A DNA stretch of 8,082 nucleotides from Pseudomonadota bacterium (GCA_016198545.1 JACQIJ010000147.1:1-8082); one strand, 5' to 3'. Positions 1 through 6,585 are shown, numbered from the stretch's first letter. Notes: generated from the letters alone by a model not told the origin. Numbers and translations are program-made.

Positions 1-1560
1 ATTCTGGCCGTTCCCGAATTCATCCCCCGCAAGAAGCATCGGCGTGCCCTGCGAAAAGATAAGCGATGAAATCATGTTCCGCTTTTGCCGTTCGCGCAGG
101 GCGCGGATGGATGAATTTTCCGTTTCCCCTTCCGCGCCGTAATTGCAGCTGAGGTTATGCCCGTGGCCATCGCGGTTATCCTCGCGGTTCGCTTCGTTGT
201 GTTTTGATTCATAGCTGACCGTATCGTGCAATGTGAATCCGTCGTGCGCCGTAATGAAATTGATGCTGACGGCAGGATGCGGGCTTTTATGGCCGAACTC
301 AAGGCTCGATCCCGAAAGCCGGTCGGCTTTGCGCGCCACAAGCCCGTAATCGCCGCGCCAGAACGCACGTGTGTTGTCGCGGAAGCGGTCGTTCCATTCG
401 TGCCAGCCTGCCGGAAAATTGCCCAGCTGATACCCTCTTCCTCCGCAATCCCACGGCTCGGCGATCAACTTTACACATGACAGTACGGGGTCAGCTGAAA
501 TTTCCTTGAATAAAGGATGATCGCGCTGAAAATCGCCCTGCCCATCCCGCCCCAGCGCTGCAGCAAGATCAAACCGGAATCCGTCAACCCCCATAGTCTC
601 AACCCAGTAGCGCAGGGAATCAATGACCAGGCGCCGCACTTGCGGCTTGTTCGTGTCGAGCGTATTGCCGCAGCCGGAATAATCGGCGTAATAGCTTCTG
701 TCATGGGGGCTCAGACGGTAGTAATTTTCATTATCGATGCCGCGGAAGGACATCGTCGGGCCGCCGGGACCGCCTTCGGCTGTGTGATTATAAACAACAT
801 CAAGAATGACTTCGATGCCGGCCGCATGAAGCTTTTCCGCCATCTTCCTGAAATCATCGCGGCTGCCGTAACGCGGATGAAGCGCAAAATAGCTGGCCGT
901 ATTATAACCCCAGTAATTCGTCAGGCCTTTTTCTTTCAGATGCGGTTCATCCGCAAAAGCCTGAACAGGAAGAAATTCAACAGCCGTAACGCCCAGCTTT
1001 TTCAGATGATCAATAACTCCGTCATCAGCGAAGGCTGTGCATGTGCCGCGGATATCATCGGGGATGCCAGGCATCATCATAGTCATGCCGCGGATATGCG
1101 CTTCATATATTACAGTGTCGTGCCACGATGTACGGGGCCTGCCGCACAGATCCAGCGGCGGCAGGATTTCCCCCACACGGGATTTAAATCCGGGGGCTAC
1201 TTCCCGCGCATAAGGATCCATCAAAACATTTTCCGAATTGAAAAAGCGCCCATTCGCCGGATCATGAGGTCCGTGAACGCGGTAGCCATATACCTGCCCC
1301 GGTCTTAACCCGGAAACATAGCCGTACCAGACATCGCCGGTACGCCCCGGCAGCGGCAGACGCGCCGTTTCATGCCCCTCTTCGTCAAACAGGCATAGTT
1401 CTATTTTTTCAGCATGGGCTGAATAAAGGGCAAAATTGACGCCGCCGTCATCAGCAGTGCTGCCGAGCGCGTCCAGATTTCCGTCCTGGATAAATGATAA
1501 AGAAACCTTCTTGCTTTCCCTGCTCACGCACAACCCCTGCCCGGTTGTTCCGGGTCTCAT
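1..1560 (-). CDS. glgX: Glycogen debranching enzyme GlgX, partial (C-terminus beyond the left edge)
   Basis: This is a GH13 enzyme that hydrolyses alpha-1,6 branches of glycogen or limit dextrins in the cytoplasm. The frame is open without interruption for 520 codons and runs off the window; GlgX proteins are about 660-720 aa, so roughly a fifth to a quarter is missing. An N-terminal CBM48-like region (about residues 35-130, with GVNFALYSAHAEKIELCLFD) precedes the barrel. Conserved GH13 regions are visible: DVVYNH (254-259), GVDGFRFD with nucleophile D331, LIAEPWD with acid/base E368, and FITAHD ending in D440. Isoamylase-type markers include NYWGYN and AGDEFG near the edge. Two in-frame TGA codons lie just upstream of ATG 1560. 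GTG at 1527 is an alternative start with a better-placed GGGG. The TerD gene ends 68 bp upstream with no obvious terminator between, so read-through is possible. An isoamylase/TreX label is less likely. Confidence 0.95.
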   Translation of the reverse strand, partial: MRPGTTGQGLCVSRESKKVSLSFIQDGNLDALGSTADDGGVNFALYSAHAEKIELCLFDEEGHETARLPLPGRTGDVWYGYVSGLRPGQVYGYRVHGPHDPANGRFFNSENVLMDPYAREVAPGFKSRVGEILPPLDLCGRPRTSWHDTVIYEAHIRGMTMMMPGIPDDIRGTCTAFADDGVIDHLKKLGVTAVEFLPVQAFADEPHLKEKGLTNYWGYNTASYFALHPRYGSRDDFRKMAEKLHAAGIEVILDVVYNHTAEGGPGGPTMSFRGIDNENYYRLSPHDRSYYADYSGCGNTLDTNKPQVRRLVIDSLRYWVETMGVDGFRFDLAAALGRDGQGDFQRDHPLFKEISADPVLSCVKLIAEPWDCGGRGYQLGNFPAGWHEWNDRFRDNTRAFWRGDYGLVARKADRLSGSSLEFGHKSPHPAVSINFITAHDGFTLHDTVSYESKHNEANREDNRDGHGHNLSCNYGAEGETENSSIRALRERQKRNMISSLIFSQGTPMLLAGDEFGNGQN

Positions 1561-1628
1561 GCGAAGTCATCATCCCACGGACGAGACAAGCCGCGCAAGC
1601 AAAGCCGATGCTGCGCTGCAAGCAGCGT

Positions 1629-2243
1629 TTATGCTATGAATTTCTTGATTTCTTCGGTCCAGTCGGAGACATCGGCGCTGTTGTAATAAGCGCCGATGTT
1701 CTGAATCATCCAGTTTCCATCCTCACGGTAGACCCGCAGCGGAACACAGGCCGTCTTGTCGGCGCTTTCCGCCGTCTCCCCCATTAGAAGCGTAAACTGC
1801 GTCCTGTCGTCCATGCCGTCGGCAATACGTATCTCCGCCGTACCGACATTGCTGAAATTGTGCTTTTTGCTCTGCACCTCAACAACAAAAACGATATGAT
1901 GGATGCTTTCCGGCAGACTGGCCAGTTCGACGGATATCTGTTCGTCATCGCCGCCGCCCCGCCCCGTATCGTCATCGCCGGAATGGTACACGGCTCCGGA
2001 CATGTCGATCGCTTCGTCCGGACGGCTGGAGACGCCATCCACGAACTCCCCGTTCCCGTCATACATAACGCAAGCAAGATCAAGGTCGTAGAGTTTAACT
2101 TCCTGTTTTTTAGAGGACAGGGTAACCAGTTTCTCAACAAATCCGCGATTGCGGACCTTGATATCCCAACTCAGTCCGCATGTAATGCGGTGGCGTGCCT
2201 TTTTCGTATATTGCAGCGGTTCGGATGCGCTTTTCTGGAGCAT
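1629..2243 (-). CDS. TerD-family (tellurium-resistance/stress) calcium-binding domain protein
   Basis: The 204-aa product is a single TerD-like domain. Visible hallmarks are GLSWDIKV (23-30), the DLDLACVMYD strand (53-62), the acidic HSGDDDTGRGGGDDE loop (87-101), a matching VELASLPESIHHIVFVVEV segment (105-123) and AEIRIADG (136-143). In characterised TerD proteins the equivalent Asp-rich loops bind calcium. The C-terminus ends with a TerD-like LRVYREDGNWMIQNIG strand pair. No signal peptide or membrane segment is seen, so it is probably cytoplasmic. The N-terminus (1-20) is basic and lacks the usual short 'VSLSKG' TerD opening. ATG 2243 has an AGGGGG ribosome site 5-6 nt upstream. It is the last gene of a cassette, 9 bp after the membrane protein. 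The family is linked to tellurite, phage and envelope stress, but no terABCE partner is present, so a tellurite role should not be assumed. Confidence 0.87.
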   Translation of the reverse strand: MLQKSASEPLQYTKKARHRITCGLSWDIKVRNRGFVEKLVTLSSKKQEVKLYDLDLACVMYDGNGEFVDGVSSRPDEAIDMSGAVYHSGDDDTGRGGGDDEQISVELASLPESIHHIVFVVEVQSKKHNFSNVGTAEIRIADGMDDRTQFTLLMGETAESADKTACVPLRVYREDGNWMIQNIGAYYNSADVSDWTEEIKKFIA

Positions 2244-2252
2244 AAAGACCCC

Positions 2253-2657
2253 CTAGTCGATGAATTTTTCGTCCTTGAGCTTTTTTGCCGTGCCGAAATC
2301 TTCCGATACGGCAGCAAAGAATGATAGCAACCCCGCCAGTATTATAACTGTTATCAACATTTTACCAAATGCTTTTGTTCCCAAGAGATGCCACCACATC
2401 TGGCCGATAATCAGTCCTGCTCCGGCAACGGCAAGGACGACCAGCAGTCCCAGAGCGATTTTACCGCGGCTGCCGGGTAAATCGTAATCAACAGCGGAAA
2501 GAAACGACGCCAGCGTCCCGATAATGAGCAGCGTCACGAGGCACTTGATGAAAAAAGTCCATGCCATCGGCTCCCACCACATTTGTGCAATGCTGAGAAC
2601 GGCGGCTGCCGCCCCTGTCAGAAGCAAAGCCCATAAAAGAATTTTTCCACGCAGCAT
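2253..2657 (-). CDS. Small membrane protein with two tandem copies of a hairpin unit (QMWW motif)
   Basis: This 134-aa integral membrane protein of unknown function has four predicted hydrophobic segments (about 6-24, 36-56, 67-85 and 99-117) and a short charged tail (KKLKDEKFID). Residues 4-56 and 65-117 align without gaps at a constant 61-residue offset: by hand I count 23 of 53 identities, including GKI, QMWW (25-28 and 86-89), K38/K99, and the SF and AV positions near each unit's end. It therefore looks like an internal duplication of a two-helix unit with tryptophans at the interhelix turn. The preferred start is ATG 2657, which follows the upstream stop as TGA-A-ATG and has GGGAGG 9 nt before it. 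A TTG at 2666 would overlap the neighbour by 8 bp but abuts GGAGG with no spacing. It sits between the DUF4177-like gene and the TerD gene, suggesting co-translation. I do not recognise a named family. Confidence 0.8.
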   Translation of the reverse strand: MLRGKILLWALLLTGAAAAVLSIAQMWWEPMAWTFFIKCLVTLLIIGTLASFLSAVDYDLPGSRGKIALGLLVVLAVAGAGLIIGQMWWHLLGTKAFGKMLITVIILAGLLSFFAAVSEDFGTAKKLKDEKFID

Positions 2658-2658
2658 T

Positions 2659-2883
2659 TCAGGCAACCTCCCGCTTCATTACGGTCAGGAATGCTTCCCG
2701 CTTGAAGAAAAGGAGTTCGCGGCGCAATTCGCGCTCCATCGTCACAACCTCCCATCCGTCAGAAGCGTTGCTGTTCAGAAATTTGGAATAACGCTCGGGA
2801 TCCACGCGCGATCCGCCAAGAAAAATGGAGCCCAGCAACGGCTCGCGGTAAATGGCGACTTTATATTCATATTTTTGTTTCAT
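2659..2883 (-). CDS. DUF4177-like small protein
   Basis: The 74-aa product has the pattern of DUF4177 proteins: an N-terminal YEYKVAIY strand (5-12), a helix holding the conserved LN..ASDGWEVVTM motif (about 36-49) and a closing FFKREAFLTVMKRE strand. The function of the family is not established. It has no signal peptide or membrane segment and is probably cytoplasmic. ATG 2883 has a GGGGA ribosome site about 6 nt upstream. It is the first gene of a tightly packed cassette with the duplicated membrane protein (1 bp apart) and TerD, and its promoter must lie in the divergent spacer 2884-3077. A lineage-specific insert, roughly residues 13-30 (PLLGSIFLGGSRVDPERY), separates the first strand from the helix. 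The family assignment comes from motif recognition only. Confidence 0.75.
   Translation of the reverse strand: MKQKYEYKVAIYREPLLGSIFLGGSRVDPERYSKFLNSNASDGWEVVTMERELRRELLFFKREAFLTVMKREVA
2667..2672 (-). promoter_or_regulatory. Ribosome binding site that decides the start of the duplicated membrane protein
   Basis: On the minus strand GGGAGG lies 9 nt before ATG 2657 and inside the 3' end of the DUF4177-like gene. The spacing is good for ATG 2657 and zero for TTG 2666, which begins right after the motif. This supports the shorter 134-aa product and translational coupling across the TGA-A-ATG junction. Confidence 0.65.
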
Positions 2884-3077
2884 GGTAATCCCCGCCTGGA
2901 AACCTGATTATGCCGGATTTGCGCGCAGCTATCCACCCCTTCGGTCTTTTCAAGGCTTGCCTTTATATATGTTTATGGTTGATCTCACCGGCACAGATTT
3001 ATTTTTTCATAAGGTCACTTGATTTGCTCTCTTGGCTATTATAAAACCGGTAAAACAGACAAAGGGGGGCGTCGCGC
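2884..3077. promoter_or_regulatory. Divergent intergenic spacer between the DUF4177/TerD cassette and the aminotransferase operon
   Basis: This 194-bp region separates two gene blocks transcribed away from each other, so it should contain both promoters and any shared operator. The centre (about 2960-3048) is AT-rich. No long inverted repeat that would mark a regulator site is evident. For the minus-strand cassette I could not pick a convincing -35/-10 pair. Confidence 0.5.
3018..3045 (+). promoter_or_regulatory. Candidate sigma-70-like promoter of the aminotransferase operon
   Basis: CTTGAT (3018-3023) and TATAAA (3040-3045) are 16 bp apart and lie about 33 bp before the start codon. This resembles the CTTGAC-type -35 of alphaproteobacterial housekeeping promoters. 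The match is imperfect and the region is AT-rich, so it could be chance. Confidence 0.3.
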
Positions 3078-4430
3078 ATGCCAAAACAAGCAGCCGCATT
3101 AAAAAAACACGAAGAATTGCCGCATTACAATCTTGAATCCTTCTGGATGCCCTTTTCGGCCAACCGGCAGTTCAAAGCAAGCCCGCGCCTGTTCGTTGAA
3201 GCGAAGGACATGCACTATACGACCATTGAAGGTCGCAAGATTCTGGACGCGTTCGCGGGCATGTGGTGCTGCAATATCGGGCATGGAAATCTCAAGGTCG
3301 TCGCGGCAATACAGCGGCAGATCGCCGAAATGGATTATGCCCCCCCCTTTCAGATGGGCCACCCGAAGGCCTTTGAGCTTGCCAAACGCCTTGCGAAATT
3401 GATGCCGGGCAGCCTCGACCGCATTTTTTTCACCAATTCAGGATCGGAGTCCGTGGATACGGCGCTGAAAATTGCGCTGGCCTACCACAATGTGCGCGGA
3501 CAGGGCATGCGCACGCGGCTGGTCGGGCGTTCGCGCTCTTACCACGGCGTCGGTTTCGGTGGCATTTCCGTAGGCGGCATCGTCAACAACCGGCGCTTTT
3601 TCGGATCCCTGCTGAGCGGCGTGGATCACCTTCCGCATACGCATAGCCTGGAAAAGAACGCCTTTTCAAAAGGGCAGCCAGCGTGGGGCGCGCATCTGGC
3701 GGACGAGCTGGAAAATATCGTCGCCCTGCACGGCGCGGAAACCATTGCCGCCGTGATCGTGGAGCCCGTCGCAGGGTCCACCGGCGTTCTGATTCCTCCC
3801 AAAGGTTATCTGGAGCGCCTGCGCGAACTGTGCACGAAGCATGGCATTCTGCTGATCTTCGATGAGGTCATTACTGCTTTCGGCCGCGTCGGGAACGCCG
3901 CCACGGCGGCGGAATTCTTCGGCGTGCAGCCGGACATGATTGTCATGGCAAAAGGCCTGACCAGTGGTACAATTCCGATGGGCGCCGTCGCCGTCGACAG
4001 AAAAATCCACGATGCCTTCATGACGGGGCCGGAACACGCCATAGAGTTTTTCCACGGCTACACCTATTCAGGCCACCCCGTCGCCGCAGCAGCGGGTCTT
4101 GCGACGCTTGAGGTCTACAGGGAAGAAGGGCTGTTCGAACGGACGAAAGATCTTGCCCCTTACTGGGAAAACGCCCTGCATTCCCTCAAAGGCCTGCCCC
4201 ATATCATAGACATCCGCAATCTTGGCTTGATGGGCGCAATCGAACTTGAATCCATCCCGGGCAAGCCGACATTGCGCGCCTTCAATGCCTTCCTCGAAGC
4301 GTATGACAAAGGTTTGGTCATCCGGCAGACAGGCGATACAATTGCCTTGTCCCCGGCGCTGATCGTTTCAAAAGATCAGATAGACCAGATTTTCGACATA
4401 TTGTCCGGCATCATCAAAAACCTCAGCTAA
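3078..4430 (+). CDS. bauA: Omega-amino acid (beta-alanine):pyruvate aminotransferase, class III PLP enzyme
   Basis: The predicted reaction is beta-alanine (or beta-aminoisobutyrate) + pyruvate to malonate (or methylmalonate) semialdehyde + alanine, in the cytoplasm. The 450-aa length and an N-terminal WMPFSANR motif from W23 match the omega-amino acid:pyruvate transaminase group, which is about 449 aa in Pseudomonas. PLP features are present: SGSES (121-125), YHG with ring-stacking Y155, LLIFDEVITAFGR with cofactor-binding D262, Schiff-base lysine K292 in MAKGL, and phosphate-binding T329 in HGYTYSGHP. R416 in VIRQTGDT aligns, from memory, with the carboxylate-binding arginine of that group. 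ATG 3078 has AAAGGGGGG 8 nt upstream. The dehydrogenase for its semialdehyde product begins 14 bp downstream, and a dihydropyrimidinase is nearby. Other omega-amines, GABA or taurine cannot be excluded as substrates from sequence alone. The symbol follows the Pseudomonas bau genes. Confidence 0.92.
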   Translation: MPKQAAALKKHEELPHYNLESFWMPFSANRQFKASPRLFVEAKDMHYTTIEGRKILDAFAGMWCCNIGHGNLKVVAAIQRQIAEMDYAPPFQMGHPKAFELAKRLAKLMPGSLDRIFFTNSGSESVDTALKIALAYHNVRGQGMRTRLVGRSRSYHGVGFGGISVGGIVNNRRFFGSLLSGVDHLPHTHSLEKNAFSKGQPAWGAHLADELENIVALHGAETIAAVIVEPVAGSTGVLIPPKGYLERLRELCTKHGILLIFDEVITAFGRVGNAATAAEFFGVQPDMIVMAKGLTSGTIPMGAVAVDRKIHDAFMTGPEHAIEFFHGYTYSGHPVAAAAGLATLEVYREEGLFERTKDLAPYWENALHSLKGLPHIIDIRNLGLMGAIELESIPGKPTLRAFNAFLEAYDKGLVIRQTGDTIALSPALIVSKDQIDQIFDILSGIIKNLS

Positions 4431-4444
4431 AGAAAGAGAAAGAC

Positions 4445-5929
4445 GTGAAAAGTACGGCCATGCAAAAAACAGAAGATACCAATGCCCGTTTTGGCGACGT
4501 TTACAACCCGGCTACCGGCGAAGTGATAACGCGCATCCCGTTTTCTACAACGGACGATGTCAACAAGATTGTAGAAAAAGCGAAGAACGCATTCGAAAGC
4601 TGGTCCGAAGTCACGCCGATAAAGCGCGCGCGGATCATGTTCCGTTTTCTTGAATTGCTCAACAAAAACACGGAAAAACTGGCGGAAATCGTCACGCGCG
4701 AACACGGCAAGGTCGCTATTGACGCGCAAGGCGAAGTTCAGCGCGGCATTGAAATAGTCGAATACGCCACAAGCATCCCGACAGCCCTGAAGGGCGAATA
4801 TTCCGACAGCGTCGGGACGGGGGTCGACAGCTATTCGTTGCGCCAGCCGCTGGGCGTCGTCGCAGGCATAACGCCGTTCAATTTTCCGGCTATGGTGCCG
4901 ATGTGGATGTTTCCGATCGCCCTTACTTGCGGTAACACATTCGTTCTGAAGCCGTCCGAGCGCGATCCTTCCGCATCCGCCTTTCTGGCCGAGCTTCTGA
5001 AAGAAGCAGGACTGCCCGACGGCGTGTTCAACATCGTGCAGGGCGATAAGGAAGCGGTCGACGCCATACTGCACCACCCGGATATTCAGGCCGTCAGTTT
5101 TGTCGGCTCCACCCCGATAGCTGAATATATTTACAAGACCGGCACGGACAACGGCAAACGCGTACAAGCGCTGGGCGGCGCAAAGAACCACATGATCGTG
5201 ATGCCCGACGCCGATATCGCGCAGGCAACAGACGCCCTGATGGGCGCGGCATATGGATCGGCCGGCGAACGCTGCATGGCCATTTCCGTTGCCGTCGCGG
5301 TGGGGGATCAGGTGGGAGACGCGCTGGTCAAAAAACTGTCAGGACAAATCAAATCGTTGAAAATCGGGCCGGGCACGAACAAATCCGCCGACATGGGACC
5401 GCTTATCACAAAACAGCATCATGAAAAAGTCACCGGGTACATCAAGACCGGCATTGACGAAGGCGCGATGCTGGTCGTTGATGGGCGTACGCTTGTGGTC
5501 AAGGGGCATGAAAAGGGATTTTTCCTCGGCGGCTGCCTCTTCGATCACGTAAAAAAGAATATGAGAATTTACAAGGAAGAGATTTTCGGCCCTGTCCTGT
5601 GCGTCGTCCGCGTGAAGGATTATGCGGAGGCAGTCAAACTGATCAACGACCACGAATTCGGTAACGGCGCAGCCATCTTCACCAATCACGGCGGCGTCGC
5701 CCGTAGTTTCATGCGCGATGTAAAGGCGGGCATGGTCGGCATCAACGTTCCGATCCCCGTGCCGGTCGCATTCAACAGTTTCGGCGGCTGGAAGCGGTCT
5801 CTGTTTGGTGATGTGCATATGCACGGGCCGGAAGGCGTACGGTTTTTTACTAAACTTAAAACCGTCACCTCCCGCTGGCCCGAAGGTCAGGCGCAAGGCG
5901 CCGATTACCACTTCCCGCAAAACAAGTAA
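4445..5929 (+). CDS. mmsA: CoA-acylating (methyl)malonate-semialdehyde dehydrogenase
   Basis: This enzyme oxidatively decarboxylates malonate or methylmalonate semialdehyde with NAD+ and CoA, giving acetyl-CoA or propionyl-CoA. The 494-aa length is typical. The aldehyde dehydrogenase fold is marked by PFNFPAM (N146), the FVLKPSERDPS cofactor site (K169), catalytic C277 in GSAGERCMA, and EEIFGPVL (E378/E379). LGGAKNH, in place of the ELGGK of ordinary aldehyde dehydrogenases, is the signature of the CoA-dependent MMSDH group, which lacks the general-base glutamate. The called start is GTG 4445, preceded by a weak AAAGAG; ATG 4460, five codons in, is an alternative without a clear ribosome site. 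It lies 14 bp after the aminotransferase, consistent with one transcript and consecutive reactions. Use in valine or myo-inositol breakdown is possible for the family, but no such genes are visible here. Confidence 0.95.
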   Translation: MKSTAMQKTEDTNARFGDVYNPATGEVITRIPFSTTDDVNKIVEKAKNAFESWSEVTPIKRARIMFRFLELLNKNTEKLAEIVTREHGKVAIDAQGEVQRGIEIVEYATSIPTALKGEYSDSVGTGVDSYSLRQPLGVVAGITPFNFPAMVPMWMFPIALTCGNTFVLKPSERDPSASAFLAELLKEAGLPDGVFNIVQGDKEAVDAILHHPDIQAVSFVGSTPIAEYIYKTGTDNGKRVQALGGAKNHMIVMPDADIAQATDALMGAAYGSAGERCMAISVAVAVGDQVGDALVKKLSGQIKSLKIGPGTNKSADMGPLITKQHHEKVTGYIKTGIDEGAMLVVDGRTLVVKGHEKGFFLGGCLFDHVKKNMRIYKEEIFGPVLCVVRVKDYAEAVKLINDHEFGNGAAIFTNHGGVARSFMRDVKAGMVGINVPIPVPVAFNSFGGWKRSLFGDVHMHGPEGVRFFTKLKTVTSRWPEGQAQGADYHFPQNK

Positions 5930-5942
5930 GAGAGGATAGACC

Positions 5943-6278
5943 ATGTCTAAGAGACGATTGAAAACGATTAGTGACACCGTGCTCGCTGAAACCATTCTGC
6001 TTATGAAGGAAGGTTACGGACTTTGGGATCAGGATCCTGCCGTATTCCCCGCCACCCGGAAAGACTTCAATACTCTTGGCAACAAGATGACGATGGGTGT
6101 GCGCGAGGTAATGAGGCGGATCGAGGAAGCCGGGCTGGAGGAGCACCAGCCTCTGAAATCCATTTTTATCAGGGTCGCACCCCTCAGCGCCAGGGATCGC
6201 GGCAACGCTGGCGCGGTTTTTGAATCCTTGCGCGATCTTCCGCATAGGAAGGAAGAAAAGCCCAGATACGATTTCTAG
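5943..6278 (+). CDS. Conserved-looking hypothetical protein at the end of the beta-alanine operon
   Basis: I do not recognise this 111-aa product. It starts 13 bp after the dehydrogenase with a good AGAGGA ribosome site 6 nt before ATG, so it is probably translated from the same mRNA. It has no signal peptide or membrane segment. The N-terminus is basic (MSKRRLK), residues 11-24 look helical, and a DPAVFPATRKDF stretch is followed by a charged helix-like segment (about 49-70, MTMGVREVMRRIEEAGLEE). A hydrophobic strand SIFIRV (73-78) precedes a basic, polar C-terminal tail. Position and ribosome site argue that it is real. A helical DNA-binding or partner-protein role is conceivable, but nothing here proves it. 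Confidence 0.7.
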   Translation: MSKRRLKTISDTVLAETILLMKEGYGLWDQDPAVFPATRKDFNTLGNKMTMGVREVMRRIEEAGLEEHQPLKSIFIRVAPLSARDRGNAGAVFESLRDLPHRKEEKPRYDF

Positions 6279-6290
6279 AAAAACACCGTC

Positions 6291-6358
6291 TCTCCGCATC
6301 TCCGCGTAAAAAACCACCAGGACACGAAGACACAAAGTGTCCCCCCGCATTGGTGGTT
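6291..6358. repeat. Interrupted inverted repeat with tandem 8-nt units (probable dispersed intergenic element)
   Basis: Two 8-nt tandem pairs are present: TCTCCGCA/TCTCCGCG (6291-6306) and GACACGAA/GACACAAA (6321-6336). AACCACCA (6312-6319) is perfectly complementary to TGGTGGTT (6351-6358), and GGACAC (6320-6325) to GTGTCC (6337-6342). Together they give a 14-bp stem with an 11-nt loop and an 8-nt one-sided bulge. The phrase style resembles intergenic repeats seen in many bacterial genomes, but one copy cannot prove dispersion. The stem might also protect or terminate the upstream operon mRNA, although only a weak T-rich stretch (6366-6369) follows. Confidence 0.5.
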
Positions 6359-6370
6359 AAAAACTTTTCT

Positions 6371-6471
6371 CCGTCATTGCGACCCCGGCGTGAAGCCGGG
6401 GGAAGCAATCCAGTTTTTTCTTCTGGCTTTCTGGATTGCTTCGTCGGCCTGCGGCCTCCTCGCGATGACGG
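6371..6471. repeat. 101-bp complex palindromic repeat (REP/BIME-like)
   Basis: The outer arms CCGTCATTGCGA (6371-6382) and TCGCGATGACGG (6460-6471) pair over 12 positions with one G-T wobble. The inner arms GAAGCAATCCAG (6402-6413) and CTGGATTGCTTC (6431-6442) are perfectly complementary over 12 bp. Each side carries its own hairpin: CCCCGGC/GCCGGGG around GTGAA (6383-6401), and GGCC/GGCC (6446-6456). The DNA or RNA can therefore form a four-way, cloverleaf-like structure. Sequences of this type (CGTCATTGCGA...GAAGCAATCCAG) recur as intergenic palindromes in many alphaproteobacterial and other genomes, which I know as general background. No transposase is adjacent. Confidence 0.75.
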
Positions 6472-6516
6472 AAAACAACAGCGGCACACTATGAAAACAA
6501 AAAGCCTCTTGATATC

Positions 6517-6534
6517 ATAGGAATGGTATCCTAT
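6517..6534. repeat. Short hairpin ATAGGA-loop-TCCTAT
   Basis: ATAGGA (6517-6522) and TCCTAT (6529-6534) are perfectly complementary around a 6-nt loop. It lies between the complex palindrome and the candidate RNA/terminator. It could be the 5' stem of a small RNA, a protein-binding site, or chance in AT-rich DNA. Confidence 0.3.
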
Positions 6535-6585
6535 ATTTGTATTGTCACTTACAGGACGATTCTACCCATAGAGGTAAGCAAGAAA

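Noticed and set aside
517..1308. 263-codon open frame on the plus strand
   Set aside because: It lies entirely antisense to glgX, whose minus-strand frame has intact GH13 motifs throughout. The antisense translation has no recognisable domain.
1586..1635. Terminator after the TerD gene
   Set aside because: The GCTGC/GCAGC repeats there can form a small hairpin, but no T-run follows on the minus strand.
1860..2324. 154-codon open frame on the plus strand
   Set aside because: It is antisense to the TerD gene, whose calcium-loop signature shows which strand codes.
2658..2666. TTG 2666 as start of the membrane protein
   Set aside because: The GGAGG motif directly abuts this TTG, leaving no spacing. 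ATG 2657 has 9-nt spacing and couples to the upstream stop.
1629..2883. Calling the cassette a tellurite-resistance operon
   Set aside because: Only one TerD domain is present and there is no TerA, TerB, TerC or TerZ partner, so the phenotype cannot be inferred.
4427..5191. 254-codon open frame on the minus strand
   Set aside because: It is antisense to the malonate-semialdehyde dehydrogenase, which has clear motifs. The composition is that of a reverse-strand shadow.
5339..5995. 218-codon open frame on the minus strand
   Set aside because: It is antisense to the dehydrogenase 3' half and the start of the 111-aa gene, with no domain or ribosome site of note.
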